From positions 1 to 52,087 of the forward strand of contig DFFS01000080.1 of NCBI GenBank assembly GCA_002371075.1: 52,087 bases of DNA, given 5' to 3'. The translations under genes were made by a program, and so were the position numbers. The DNA comes from Christensenella sp. UBA3770. GTDB taxonomy: Bacteria > Bacillota > Clostridia > Christensenellales > CAG-1252. Of the stretch, positions 40,159 through 49,972 are shown in pieces (position 1 is the stretch's first letter; the number at the start of each line of letters is the position of its first letter). The notes below the pieces were generated by a model. That model was given only the letters and a program-made list of their open reading frames with translations. It did not search any database and had not been told where the DNA came from.

Positions 40159-40857
40159 ATGGTAGAAGGGATCGTTGCGCTGCTTTCCAATGCTTTTTGT
40201 TTGACCGGTTACATCGAAAGAAGCGGCGCGTTCCCCAAGCCCCTTTCCGCCGAGGAGGAACGGGCGTGCTTTGTTTCTCTCAGAAACGGCGAAGAAGATG
40301 CAAGGGAAAAATTGATCTCGCACAACATGCGCCTCGTCGTGCATATTGCAAAAAAATACGTTGACGCACTTGACCCCTCCGATATGGTCAGCATCGGGTC
40401 CATAGGGCTTTTGAAAGCCATAGACACCTTCAAATTCGATAAAGGAACGCAGTTTGCCACCTATGCGGCGCGTTGTATCGAAAACGAGATCTTAATGGCG
40501 ATCCGCGCAAACAAAAAGCATAAAGTATGCGTTTCTCTTTCTGCTTCGGTGGGTATGGACAAAGATGGCAACGAGATCTCCTTGGTGGACACTTTGGAAG
40601 AGCCGGATATGGACGTTGCCACCAAGGTGGAAAAGCAGGAATGTGCCAAACAGCTCAGAGACATTTTAAAAAAGGTTTTGGACGAAAGGGAGTACAAGAT
40701 CATTCGCTACCGCTACGGCTTGGACGGCGCGGACGTGTTGCCGCAACGAGAGATCGCAAAACTCCTTGGGATCTCCCGCTCTTATATCTCGCGCATTGAA
40801 AGCAAGGCGCTTGAAAAGATGAGAGATTACCTGACCGAAAACCGCATCGATTTATAA
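40159..40857 (+). CDS. sigK: Sporulation sigma factor SigK, uninterrupted
   Basis: 232 residues. It begins MVEGIVALLSNAFCLTGYIE, the pro-sigma-K leader pattern (hydrophobic pro-region), and then AFPKPLSAEEE. Region 2 (NMRLVVHIAKKY, SIGSIGLLKAIDTF) and region 4 (LPQREIAKLLGISRSYISRIE) are complete, so no skin element splits the gene. It directs late mother-cell genes (coat, lysis). GGGGG is about 10 nt before the ATG at 40159; an in-frame GTG two codons earlier is too close. It is convergent with rnpB with no obvious terminator of its own. Confidence 0.96.
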   Translation: MVEGIVALLSNAFCLTGYIERSGAFPKPLSAEEERACFVSLRNGEEDAREKLISHNMRLVVHIAKKYVDALDPSDMVSIGSIGLLKAIDTFKFDKGTQFATYAARCIENEILMAIRANKKHKVCVSLSASVGMDKDGNEISLVDTLEEPDMDVATKVEKQECAKQLRDILKKVLDEREYKIIRYRYGLDGADVLPQREIAKLLGISRSYISRIESKALEKMRDYLTENRIDL

Positions 40858-40882
40858 AAAGACCCATCTAAAAGATGGGTCT
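40856..40882 (-). terminator. Terminator of rnpB (minus strand)
   Basis: Minus-strand AGACCCATCT-TTT-AGATGGGTCT, a perfect 10-bp stem, followed by T5. It starts at the sigK stop codon; the plus strand lacks a T tract. Confidence 0.9.
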
Positions 40883-40885
40883 GAT

Positions 40886-41202
40886 GTGAGTTAATCTATA
40901 AGCCGAGTTCTGTATTAAACGGTCATCTGTCTAGACGCGCAGTTACCTACGCGTTCAAGCGAACGTCGGATAGCGGCGGACCACCTTAGCCTATCCTCTC
41001 TTGCACCGAGTGGGGTTTACCTGGCAGACTCGTCACCGAGCCTCCGGTGAGCTCTTACCTCACCATTTCACCTATTGCCGCAAGCGGCTGTGTATTTCTG
41101 TGCACTTTCCTTAAAGTCGCCTTCACCGGTAGTTAGCCGGCACTCTGTCCTGTGGTGCTCGGACTTTCCTCATCAATTGATGCGACCGTCTGGTTAACTC
41201 AC
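40886..41202 (-). ncRNA. rnpB: RNase P RNA
   Basis: Catalytic RNA of RNase P, which matures tRNA 5' ends. Conserved blocks read on the minus strand in the right order: GAGGAAAGTCCGAGC (CR I), GGAAAGTGCACAGAAA, GGTAAACCCCA, AGACAGATGACC (CR IV) and ACAGAACTCGGCTTATAG (CR V). Helix P1 pairs GTGAGTTAA at the 5' end with TTAACTCAC at the 3' end, which fixes the boundaries. Its promoter is at 41209-41237 and a terminator follows. Confidence 0.97.
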
Positions 41203-41208
41203 CATTAA

Positions 41209-41237
41209 AGTATATCATTATTCCGACGTTGTTGCAA
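41209..41237 (-). promoter_or_regulatory. Promoter of rnpB (minus strand)
   Basis: TTGCAA (41237-41232), 17 nt, TATACT (41214-41209), putting the transcription start at about 41202, the first base of helix P1. Confidence 0.85.
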
Positions 41238-41273
41238 TGATTATTTTCAGGCGCCTTTGTAAATACTTCCTTT

Positions 41274-44200
41274 ATGATTTTCTTCGTTGCAAAAACCATC
41301 TTAAAACTGCTTGCCAAGTTGTCCTCCAAAAACAAATACGAGTTTGCTTTTGATATGTCGGACGAGGATGCCGTCAGAAACATCGAATACTTGGCGCACA
41401 GCTTGCGAAAAACGGTAAAGACAGGCGTCGGTGTGCCGGTTTTCCCCATAAAACTTGCGATCAAACAATGCCAAAACGTATTGATGAAAAAGAAAAAGGC
41501 AGGGCGCAAGCTGTATGACTTTGAGGCTTGGTTGTTTGACAATTATCGGTTGCTCAGCGGCAGTTTGCAAGATATTGATTTCAAAGCGTTTACGTTGATC
41601 CCGCACGTGGACGGCGTGCCGAGGATCGTCGTTTTAGCGGATTTTATCGTCAAATATTCCGCAGGAAAGGTCTCACAAGAGCGCGTTCGCAGGGTGGTGG
41701 AAGCCTTTAACGCCGTAACGCCGCTGACCTATGGCGAGATCGTTCTTTTAAAAGACGCGATCGCCTATCGGCTACTCGTGGAGATCTCTTATTTTGCCGA
41801 GCGTTCGTTGCATTATTACGCCTCTTATCTGAAAGCGAAAAAATCCGTTTTTTCAATAACAAACAGAAAGTCGGACAGTTACTTGACGTATTTTGCCGAG
41901 CTTCACCGAAACGAGCGAGTGATGGGGGTAGATCAAGCGGAGTTTCAAACCGCGGCGCTTGGATTTGACAATCTCCTTGCCGACAACGCCTTGCTGACCT
42001 CCTCATACGTCAATTCGTTGCGATCGCTCGGCGCGAAACTAACGGATGGTTTTATGGTCTCTTTATCCGTTGCTGGAGCCGTTTATCAAAAGGAAAGCTC
42101 ATATCGCGACATGAGCGACAAAGCAAAAAACGATTATCTGTTGAAAACCTCCGAATGTGCCGTAAAGAACGACGTATCCGAGCAGGTCCTTGCCGGTGCT
42201 TGTCTTTCTCTTGCTGATGTTCTGGACGTTCATTTCGGAGAGATCCTTTTTTATTATCCGAAAGCGCTCGCCAAGTTTGTAAAAACCGGGATTGCCGAAC
42301 CACTTCGCAACGAAAAATCAAAAGTGCAGGGTTTTTATGCCTTTCTTGTTTTGGCGATCTCCTTGTTGATCGCGGCGTTTCCCGCGTATTACTTGAGAAA
42401 CGTCTTTGCCTACGTTGCCGTTTTGCCGCTTTTTATCGCCGTATTGCACCCCGTCGAATACTTGTTGAAGCGTTTTTACGCTATGCGGTTAAAAAGTAAA
42501 CCGCTGTTGCAAATGGACTATCGACGTTTACCGCAATCGTGCGCGACCGTTGTCGTCACAAGCAGATTCATCGGGGGTGAAAAGGATGCGGATGACGCGC
42601 TTTTTCAAGCGGAAACTTTGGCGGCAAGCGAGTCGGATCCCGCCGTCCGCTTCGTTGTACTTGCCGATCTTCCCGCATCGGATACGGAGTGGGGCGAAAA
42701 TGATCAAGCTTTGCTTGACTATCTTCAAAGGGTCCCTCGGTCCCCACGGGTAGCTGTTTTTTTACGAAAAAGGACCCGTAACGGGAACAAGTGGAGAGGG
42801 TACGAAAGGAAGCGGGGAGCCATCTTGGACGCGTTTTCGGCGATGCGAGACGAGAACTATGAGAAGTTTTACGTGATCGGTACGGCGCCGACGGCGGAAT
42901 ATGCGATCCTTCTTGACGACGACAGTGAGCTGATGCCCGGGACGATCCGCTCCGCGATCCTTGCCATGGCGCATCCGTTAAACGCGGAATATGACTTGAT
43001 GAGTTTCGGTGGCAGGGTCAACCGATTTTCCGTCAAAACACATTACGGATTACGTTTTTTACGTGGGTGCGGGGCGGAAGCCTATCCGTTTTATTCCGAC
43101 TTTTATGCCGACGCCTTTGACTGTGCTTTGTATTGCGGCAAAGCCATCGTCCGCATCCGTCCTTATCTGGAAAAACTAAAGGACTTTTTCCAAGATGGGA
43201 GGATCCTCAGCCACGACATCATCGAGGGTGCTGTTCTTCGTTCGACCTCCTTAAAACGATGCGTTTACGAAGACGCGCCCGCAACCTTTGCCGGGGATTA
43301 TCGTCGCACGGCGCGTTGGCAAAGGGGTGACGTGCAGCTCTTGCCATATGCGTTTTGTAACAAGGTAAAAACCAAGAGCGGAAAACGTGTCAACAATCCT
43401 ATTTCGCCCATTTATAAACTGATTATTTTTATTAACGGCATGACGGTTTTGCGTGATTTTATGACGTTGTTCGTTGTGCTCCTTGCATTCTTTTCGGGGA
43501 ATCTGTTTTTGCTGTATTACGCGCTTTCGTGCCATTTGTTTGCAAAGGTTTACACGCTCGTGACGGCACTCAGAACGGTGTTTACAAACGTACGCTTCTC
43601 TCATGCCGTTCGCGGCGTCGTGTTACAAACGGAGCTCTTGGCTGAGGAGCTCTTTCTTCTTCCGTTTCGCGCGCTATGTGGGTTATACCTATTTTTCGTC
43701 ACCTCTTTCAAGATGGTAGTCAGGAGCGATTCCTTGCTGGATTGGACGCCCTTTCGCAACACACAACAGGCAGGCGGCACGGAAGAGGGCGCGCGGTTGC
43801 TTTTGCCCACAGGGATCGCATTAACCGCGCTTGCGATCCTATCGGGGAGTATGGCGATCACGATATACGTGGTGTTGTTTTTCTTTTTTGCCTTTTACTT
43901 GTTGCTTTCGGGCAAGAGCGTAAAAACCAAGTCGCTTTCGGAAAAACAAACGCATAAACTCAAAGCCTATGCGGCAAAGATCTATTCTTACTTTTCCGAG
44001 ATCGACGGAGTGGGACTCATCACGGATAATTTGCAGCTGTTTCCTTATCCGATCAAGGCAAAGATGACGTCGCCCACCAACCTTGGGTTTGCGCTGCTTG
44101 CCGAGATTTGCGCCTACAAGCTTGGACTCATCGACAAAGAAACTGCTTTTTTCAACATTTCCGCCGAACTTGACAAGGTGGATAAACTCGAAAAGTACGC

Positions 44201-47200
44201 CGGGCATCTTTACAATTGGTATGACGTAAAGACCTTTGAGGTCATGCGGCCCAAGGTTGTTTCAACGGTTGATAGCGCAAATTATCTTTGTTGTTTGGCT
44301 GTCGTGGAGGCGTTTGCGAAAGAAGAGGGCAAGAGCGAATTGCAAAACAGAGCGCATGCCGCCATCGAACAGGCGGATTTTCCCGTTTTGTACGACGCAT
44401 CGCAAAAGAGCCTTGCCATCGTTTTGAACACCGAGGAAAATCGTTTGGATGGGCGCTATGATCTGTTGGCGTCGGAGTCGCGCCTTGCATACTATCTTGC
44501 AATATCCAAAGGGCTCGATCCCGAGTGCTATTTTCGTTTGGGAAGAGATTGCACGTCGCTTGAGGGCAACACCCTCCTATCTTGGAGCGGGACCGCTTTT
44601 GAGTATATGCTTCCCCGTATTTTTTTGCTTTCGCCGCTCGGCAGCTTGATCTATGAGCAAGAACTTCGTTCCGGGCATGTGCAACGCAAGGATAAAACGC
44701 AGGGCGTTTTCGGGAGATCGGAATGCGGCTATTACGCTTTTAACGATGCGACGGCGTTTTTGTACAAGGCGGTTGGGTGCCGTGATTTGGCTTTGTCCGG
44801 ACTGACGTCGGACGTGATTGCGCCATATGCTACATTTTTGTATTTGCCGTGTTTCCCCGAGGCGTGTTTGGACAACTTGGAAGCCCTCTCTAAACTTGGC
44901 GCGGAGGGGGAATTCGGGTTTTACGAAGCGGTGGATTTTTGTCACCAAGGCGACCTTGTTAAAAGCTATATGACGCACCATCAGGGAATGTCGCTTGCCG
45001 CCATCACCAATTGCGTTTGCAACGATGAGATCGCGCGACTGTTTTGTTCTTTGCCATGCATCAACGCGGTGCGTATCCTTTTGACGGAAGAGAACGTAAA
45101 CGAACGCAAGCCCAGGTTTATCCCCGCACTGTGCGATAAAAGACCGCCTGCGATCGAGCATATCTCATTTGCCAAAAACGTCCCCGATACCCTTGTCGTC
45201 AGATGCGGAGAATACAGGGCAACGTACGATGCGCTCGGACGAAGCAGCGCTTCTCTCGGTGAATTCGGATTGACAAAGAACTTAGATTATTCTTTTGAGT
45301 ATGGCGGGTTGTTTTTGCAGATCAAAGAAAACGGTAAGATCACCTCGCCTTGCTTTTACCCTTTAGCCAACAAGGATTGTTACGCCGTTTTTCGATCTGA
45401 TTCCGTCAAATACGTTGATCCGCAAAACAACGTGACGGTGGAGGTTACCCCGCTTAACGGATATCAAGGAGAAATAAGGAAGATCACCTTTGAAAACCCG
45501 TCAGAACAAGCGCGGGAATTGACCCTTTCCGCCTATTGCGATATGATGCTTAACCGCAAGGACGCTTATGATTCGCATCCGGCGTTTTCCGATATGTTCG
45601 TCCGTGCCGAGTACGAGGATTGCACAGAGTCCCAGTATTTGATCAGAACCGACCTCAATTGCAAGACGGCAGTCGCTGCTTCCCTTTGCGTGAAGGGACT
45701 TTGTGACAGCAAGGTCAATTGCAATTCATACAACGTCATCGGACGAAAGGGGAGCGCGCAAAGTGATTTCGATCAAGGCGTCAACACGATTTCGGCGCCA
45801 TCCCTCGGGGACGTTTTGTACCCATGTTTTGGCGTTTCGGGTAGAGTGACGGTCCCTCCGCACGGCAAGCAGACGGTTTATTTGTGTCTACTTGCGGATA
45901 AGGACCTTTCGGCGCTTAAGGATCGCAACAAAAAAATCGATCTTGCTTATCGATCGGGGGCGATCGAGCTACTTGGACGATCTGACGCCGAACAGACGGA
46001 AGATCTTCCGTTTTTGTTAAAGATCACGGGCGAATTGATCTATGGCAGAACGCCGCAAAGTGTCCTGCGCGCTCGCCTTGCCGGAACAAACGAATTGGCT
46101 GCTTACGGCGTTGCCTACAATGAGGACTTATTGTTTTTCGACTGTGCCGAAGAACCGGACAGACAAAAACTTGCGGCGATGATGCGCGTTTCAAAGACCC
46201 TTCGTGAAAACGGCGTCCCTTGCAGAACCTTTGTGATATGCGACAACTTGGCGGGCGCCGGGATGGACGCGTTGGATTCCGCCATCAAATTCGTTTCGGG
46301 ATATGACGATAAGGCAATTGTTTTGGAAAGAGGGCAAGGCGGGATGTTTCGAGCCATGGCAAAGGTGATCCTTTCCGCGCCGCTTGAAGAAAAGGGCGAA
46401 ATATCTTATCCGTCCTATGTCCTTCCCGAGGAGGACGCGGGGCGAGATGTTTTGTTGCCGTGCGGAGAGGGCGGATTTACCAAAGCAGGGTATAAGGTGA
46501 CCCCATTTGAAAAACAAACGATGCTCCCGTACGCAAACGTGGTCGGCGGCAAAGAGGGTGGGTTTGTTTTGACCGAAAGCGGCGGAGGTTTTACCTTTGG
46601 TAAAAATGCAAGGGAGGATAAACTTACCGTTTGGACGGGTGACGCCGTGCGTGACATTTCCACGGAGAGAGTCGTGCTGTCCGTCAACGGAAAGGATTAT
46701 TTGTTAAATCAAAACCATTGCGAGCACTTAACGGGGGCAAGTGTCTTTACGCACAAGATCCTCGGGGCAACGGTCAGATTGTCGGTTTCTCTGTTTAACA
46801 ACGGAAAGAGTAAGCTGTACGAGATCTTTTTGACAGAGCAGATCAAGAACGCGCGGTTAGCGCTTTGTTTGATCCCCGCCCTTGGTTGGCGGTTTGATGA
46901 AAAGACCTTCGTTAAAAAAGTCGACCGCGGTTATGAGCTGATCGGTGCGAGCGGAAAGAGTGCTTACGTCTATTCGCTTGACGGAGAGGTGGATGCAGTT
47001 GTCCCCCAAACAAAGGCGGGAACCGTTGATTTTGCGTTAAATACGCAACCCTCAAAAAGGCAATATCGTTTTGTTCTTTCTTCGGTGGCTCCTTTTGAAA
47101 TAAGTGAATCCGAACTTGCGTCGTCAAAGGCAAAATGCGTCTCGATATCATCGTCAAACGCAGTGACCGTCCAAACCCAAGACGTCTTTTTGAACATCTT

Positions 47201-48596
47201 AAACAACGCGGCTCTACCGTATCAATTTACCGGCGCGCGACTACTGGCAAAAACGGGGTTTTATCAGTGTAGTGGGGCGTATGGATTTCGCGACCAATTG
47301 CAAGACGTTCTCGGAATGTTGTTATCCGACCCCGAAAAGGTCAAGGAGCACATTTTGCTTGCCGCGGCGCATCAGTACGAGGAGGGCGACGTTCAGCACT
47401 GGTGGCACCCACCGAAAACGGGCGTTCGCACGCGCATCTCCGACGATCGGTTGTGGCTCGTTTACGTGACGGAGCGTTATTTGGAGGTCACGGACGATCT
47501 GTTGATCTTGGATCAGCCCATTCCGTTTTTATCCTCGCCGATCCTTGCGGAAAGCGAACTCAGTCGTTATGAAGTCCCGCGAGACGGAGAAACGGCAAGT
47601 TTGCGGGAGCACTTGCTTCGTGCGATACGCATCTCCCTCCAACACGGTGAACACGGGCTGCTCAAAATGGGCACGGGCGATTGGAACGACGGGTTGGATC
47701 GCGTCGGCGCAAAAGGTCGGGGAGAAAGCGTTTGGCTTACGATGTTTGCGTATAAAGTTATCAAAGACTCTTTGATTTTCTTTGGCGAAAACGTCCGCGC
47801 GGAGTTAAATCATGATGCGGAAAAACTATCCAAAGCACTCTTGCCGCTTATAAAGGACGGCAGATATCCCCTTGCGTTCGCGGATGACGGCAAGTGGCTC
47901 GGCACCGCCGACGGGCAAGCGTGCAGGCTTGCTTTAAACACGCAAACTTGGGCGGTCTTGTCCGGCGCAGTGCCAAAAGATGACGCAAAACGAGCGCTTT
48001 GTAAAGCCAAAGCACTTGTCGACAAGGATCTCGGTATCGTCAAGCTTTCGGCGCCGCCCTTTGACAAACATGCCGATTACGGCTATGTCGCGGCATACCC
48101 GAAAGGCGTCAGAGAAAACGGGGGACAATACACGCACGCGGCTGTTTGGTATTTGAAAGCGCTGCTTGAATCGGGGGAAGCCGATCAGGCGTATCGTGTG
48201 CTCACGAACCTAAACCCGATGTATCGTTGCCAAACCGAAGAGGGTGCAAAACAATATCTGGCGGAGCCGTATGTTCTTGCTGCGGATATTTATGCTTCCG
48301 AGCAGTATCAAGGTCGCGCCGGTTGGACATGGTATACCGGTAGCGCCGCCTGGCTTAAATACGTGCTTACGGAGGATTTTTTCGGGATAAAAAAGCGTGG
48401 ATCGCGGCTTTACGTTGCGCCCACGTTCCCGTCTTTCTTCACGGAGGTTTCCGCATCGGTTAGGCTCGGGGACCGCACGATCAACATCCATTATCAAAAG
48501 GGGGAAAAGAAAGGGCTGTTCGCCGAGAAAGAGCGCTTGGAATACTACGATCTTCTAAAAGAAGAAAAAGAGGTTACTTTGCTTTGCGTGTTTTGA
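41274..48596 (+). CDS. cgs: Cyclic beta-1,2-glucan synthase-like enzyme (GT84 + glycoamylase-like + GH94)
   Basis: A 2440-residue membrane enzyme. Order: cytosolic N-terminal part (1-350); two membrane helices (about 353-400); a GT84 glycosyltransferase domain with LLDDDSEL (about 546-552), LSHDIIEG and RWQRGD (about 680); four to six helices (about 720-878); a glycoamylase-like domain (about 885-1290) with YMTHHQGMSLAAI near 1236, the part that cyclises the glucan in characterised homologues; and a GH94 region (about 1300-2440) with beta-sandwich YANVVGGKEGGFVLTESGGG and GTGDWNDGLDRVG near 2136. Characterised relatives (Brucella/Agrobacterium Cgs, Thermoanaerobacter) polymerise and cyclise beta-1,2-glucan from UDP-glucose. 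It stands alone, has no Shine-Dalgarno, and AATACT lies 6 nt before the ATG with a poor -35, so the start is moderately certain. Confidence 0.9.
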   Translation: MIFFVAKTILKLLAKLSSKNKYEFAFDMSDEDAVRNIEYLAHSLRKTVKTGVGVPVFPIKLAIKQCQNVLMKKKKAGRKLYDFEAWLFDNYRLLSGSLQDIDFKAFTLIPHVDGVPRIVVLADFIVKYSAGKVSQERVRRVVEAFNAVTPLTYGEIVLLKDAIAYRLLVEISYFAERSLHYYASYLKAKKSVFSITNRKSDSYLTYFAELHRNERVMGVDQAEFQTAALGFDNLLADNALLTSSYVNSLRSLGAKLTDGFMVSLSVAGAVYQKESSYRDMSDKAKNDYLLKTSECAVKNDVSEQVLAGACLSLADVLDVHFGEILFYYPKALAKFVKTGIAEPLRNEKSKVQGFYAFLVLAISLLIAAFPAYYLRNVFAYVAVLPLFIAVLHPVEYLLKRFYAMRLKSKPLLQMDYRRLPQSCATVVVTSRFIGGEKDADDALFQAETLAASESDPAVRFVVLADLPASDTEWGENDQALLDYLQRVPRSPRVAVFLRKRTRNGNKWRGYERKRGAILDAFSAMRDENYEKFYVIGTAPTAEYAILLDDDSELMPGTIRSAILAMAHPLNAEYDLMSFGGRVNRFSVKTHYGLRFLRGCGAEAYPFYSDFYADAFDCALYCGKAIVRIRPYLEKLKDFFQDGRILSHDIIEGAVLRSTSLKRCVYEDAPATFAGDYRRTARWQRGDVQLLPYAFCNKVKTKSGKRVNNPISPIYKLIIFINGMTVLRDFMTLFVVLLAFFSGNLFLLYYALSCHLFAKVYTLVTALRTVFTNVRFSHAVRGVVLQTELLAEELFLLPFRALCGLYLFFVTSFKMVVRSDSLLDWTPFRNTQQAGGTEEGARLLLPTGIALTALAILSGSMAITIYVVLFFFFAFYLLLSGKSVKTKSLSEKQTHKLKAYAAKIYSYFSEIDGVGLITDNLQLFPYPIKAKMTSPTNLGFALLAEICAYKLGLIDKETAFFNISAELDKVDKLEKYAGHLYNWYDVKTFEVMRPKVVSTVDSANYLCCLAVVEAFAKEEGKSELQNRAHAAIEQADFPVLYDASQKSLAIVLNTEENRLDGRYDLLASESRLAYYLAISKGLDPECYFRLGRDCTSLEGNTLLSWSGTAFEYMLPRIFLLSPLGSLIYEQELRSGHVQRKDKTQGVFGRSECGYYAFNDATAFLYKAVGCRDLALSGLTSDVIAPYATFLYLPCFPEACLDNLEALSKLGAEGEFGFYEAVDFCHQGDLVKSYMTHHQGMSLAAITNCVCNDEIARLFCSLPCINAVRILLTEENVNERKPRFIPALCDKRPPAIEHISFAKNVPDTLVVRCGEYRATYDALGRSSASLGEFGLTKNLDYSFEYGGLFLQIKENGKITSPCFYPLANKDCYAVFRSDSVKYVDPQNNVTVEVTPLNGYQGEIRKITFENPSEQARELTLSAYCDMMLNRKDAYDSHPAFSDMFVRAEYEDCTESQYLIRTDLNCKTAVAASLCVKGLCDSKVNCNSYNVIGRKGSAQSDFDQGVNTISAPSLGDVLYPCFGVSGRVTVPPHGKQTVYLCLLADKDLSALKDRNKKIDLAYRSGAIELLGRSDAEQTEDLPFLLKITGELIYGRTPQSVLRARLAGTNELAAYGVAYNEDLLFFDCAEEPDRQKLAAMMRVSKTLRENGVPCRTFVICDNLAGAGMDALDSAIKFVSGYDDKAIVLERGQGGMFRAMAKVILSAPLEEKGEISYPSYVLPEEDAGRDVLLPCGEGGFTKAGYKVTPFEKQTMLPYANVVGGKEGGFVLTESGGGFTFGKNAREDKLTVWTGDAVRDISTERVVLSVNGKDYLLNQNHCEHLTGASVFTHKILGATVRLSVSLFNNGKSKLYEIFLTEQIKNARLALCLIPALGWRFDEKTFVKKVDRGYELIGASGKSAYVYSLDGEVDAVVPQTKAGTVDFALNTQPSKRQYRFVLSSVAPFEISESELASSKAKCVSISSSNAVTVQTQDVFLNILNNAALPYQFTGARLLAKTGFYQCSGAYGFRDQLQDVLGMLLSDPEKVKEHILLAAAHQYEEGDVQHWWHPPKTGVRTRISDDRLWLVYVTERYLEVTDDLLILDQPIPFLSSPILAESELSRYEVPRDGETASLREHLLRAIRISLQHGEHGLLKMGTGDWNDGLDRVGAKGRGESVWLTMFAYKVIKDSLIFFGENVRAELNHDAEKLSKALLPLIKDGRYPLAFADDGKWLGTADGQACRLALNTQTWAVLSGAVPKDDAKRALCKAKALVDKDLGIVKLSAPPFDKHADYGYVAAYPKGVRENGGQYTHAAVWYLKALLESGEADQAYRVLTNLNPMYRCQTEEGAKQYLAEPYVLAADIYASEQYQGRAGWTWYTGSAAWLKYVLTEDFFGIKKRGSRLYVAPTFPSFFTEVSASVRLGDRTINIHYQKGEKKGLFAEKERLEYYDLLKEEKEVTLLCVF

Positions 48597-48604
48597 TGAT
48601 TTCC

Positions 48605-48639
48605 TTGATATGGAGGCAAAAATGTGGTATCATCAATAT
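48605..48639 (+). promoter_or_regulatory. Promoter of rarA, leaderless type
   Basis: TTGATA (48605-48610), 17 nt, TATCAT (48628-48633), 6 nt (CAATAT), ATG 48640. No usable Shine-Dalgarno. Confidence 0.75.
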
Positions 48640-49932
48640 ATGGATCTTTTTGATTATACCGAAAACGCAGATAAAGTCAAACCCCTTGCGGAGCGTATGC
48701 GTCCCCGCTCTTTGGATGAGTTCATCGGACAAAAACATATCGTCGGCGAGGGTATGCTTCTTCGTCGCGCTATCAGCGCGGATCGTTTGGGCAGTTGCAT
48801 CTTTTACGGTGTGCCCGGCTCGGGCAAAACCAGTTTGGCAAACATCATTGCAGAAACGACAAAATCGCATTTTGAAAAGCTCAACGCGGTGTCCAGCGGC
48901 GTTGCCGATGCAAAAAAGGTCATCGACGAGGCGCGTACGCGTCTTAAAATGTACGGCACGCGCACCTATTTGCTCCTTGACGAGTGTCATAGGTGGAACA
49001 AAGCTCAGTCGGACTGTATGCTCTCCGCCATCGAAGAGGGCGTCATCACTTTTATCGGTTCCACAACGGAGAATCCCTTTATTTCGATGACGAAAGCCAT
49101 CGTTTCCCGTTGTCGTTTGTTTGAGTTTAAGCCGCTTTCTTCCGATGAGATCGTCGGCGCCCTGCGCAAGTCTCTATCCGATGAGCGCGGGTTAAAGGCG
49201 TATAACGTCGTTTGCGATGACGACGTTCTACGGCATTTCGCTTACGCTTCGGACGGTGATCTTCGTATTGCGTACAACAGTTTGGAACTTGCCGTTATCA
49301 CCACGCCGCCCGATCAAAACGGTGTGATCACCCTCACAAAGGAGATCGCGTCGCAGTCGGTACAAAAAAAATATCTTTCCATTGACGAAAGCACTTATTA
49401 CGACATGATCTCCGCCTTTTGCAAGTCTCTACGCGGCAGCGACAGCGATGCCGCCGTTTATTGGATGGAAAGGTTGATCTCGTCCGGTTGCGATCCGATG
49501 CTGATCTGCCGCAGGCTGGTCGTGCATTCCGCCGAGGACGTTGGTATGGCTGATCCTTATGCCTTGACGATTGCCGTTTCTGCTATGACCGCAATGCAAA
49601 ACATCGGTCTGCCGGAGGGGCGCATTCCTCTTACGGAAGCCATCATTTACGTCTGCGAAGCATCCAAGAGTAATTCCGTTGTCGGCGCGTTATATTCTGC
49701 GCACGACGCGGTGGAAAAGACGTACGGCGACATCGTGCCCAAGCATCTAAAGGACGCAAATTACAAGCAGGAAAAGGTTGAGGGTTATAAGTATCCGCAT
49801 TCGTACGGCGGGTGGGTCGAGCAGCAGTATCTGCCCGACGCTATCAAGGACGAAACCTTTTACCATCCGTCGGAAAACGGTTGTGAGAAAAACCTCGTTC
49901 GCGCAAAGGTCGTTCGCCACAACAAAGGTTGA
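48640..49932 (+). CDS. rarA: Replication-associated recombination protein RarA/MgsA (AAA+ ATPase)
   Basis: 430 residues. It acts at stalled replication forks. Walker A GVPGSGKTS, Walker B LLLDECHRWNKAQ, sensor 1 FIGSTTENPF and arginine finger region SRCRLFEF are seen; the C-terminal tetramerisation domain includes YWMERLISSGCDP and EDVGMADP. The start is at 48640 (MDLFDYTENADKV), set by the promoter; a longer frame opening at 48610 would translate through the -10 box. The clamp-loader-like family signature LAERMRPRSLDEFIGQ lies near residue 15. Confidence 0.95.
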   Translation: MDLFDYTENADKVKPLAERMRPRSLDEFIGQKHIVGEGMLLRRAISADRLGSCIFYGVPGSGKTSLANIIAETTKSHFEKLNAVSSGVADAKKVIDEARTRLKMYGTRTYLLLDECHRWNKAQSDCMLSAIEEGVITFIGSTTENPFISMTKAIVSRCRLFEFKPLSSDEIVGALRKSLSDERGLKAYNVVCDDDVLRHFAYASDGDLRIAYNSLELAVITTPPDQNGVITLTKEIASQSVQKKYLSIDESTYYDMISAFCKSLRGSDSDAAVYWMERLISSGCDPMLICRRLVVHSAEDVGMADPYALTIAVSAMTAMQNIGLPEGRIPLTEAIIYVCEASKSNSVVGALYSAHDAVEKTYGDIVPKHLKDANYKQEKVEGYKYPHSYGGWVEQQYLPDAIKDETFYHPSENGCEKNLVRAKVVRHNKG

Positions 49933-49937
49933 TTAAG

Positions 49938-49972
49938 TTGCCGATCAAGGGGTTTTGTGATATAGTTTCGTT
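49938..49972 (+). promoter_or_regulatory. Promoter of ruvX, leaderless type
   Basis: TTGCCG (49938-49943), 17 nt, TATAGT (49961-49966), 6 nt (TTCGTT), ATG 49973. No Shine-Dalgarno is present. Confidence 0.72.

Noticed and set aside
40159..40857. skin-type interruption of sigK
   Set aside because: The reading frame is continuous through regions 2 to 4 and no recombinase gene is near.
48610..48639. Longer N-terminus for rarA starting at the ATG at 48610
   Set aside because: It would translate across the -10 box of a well-formed promoter, and the added 10 residues do not match the family start.
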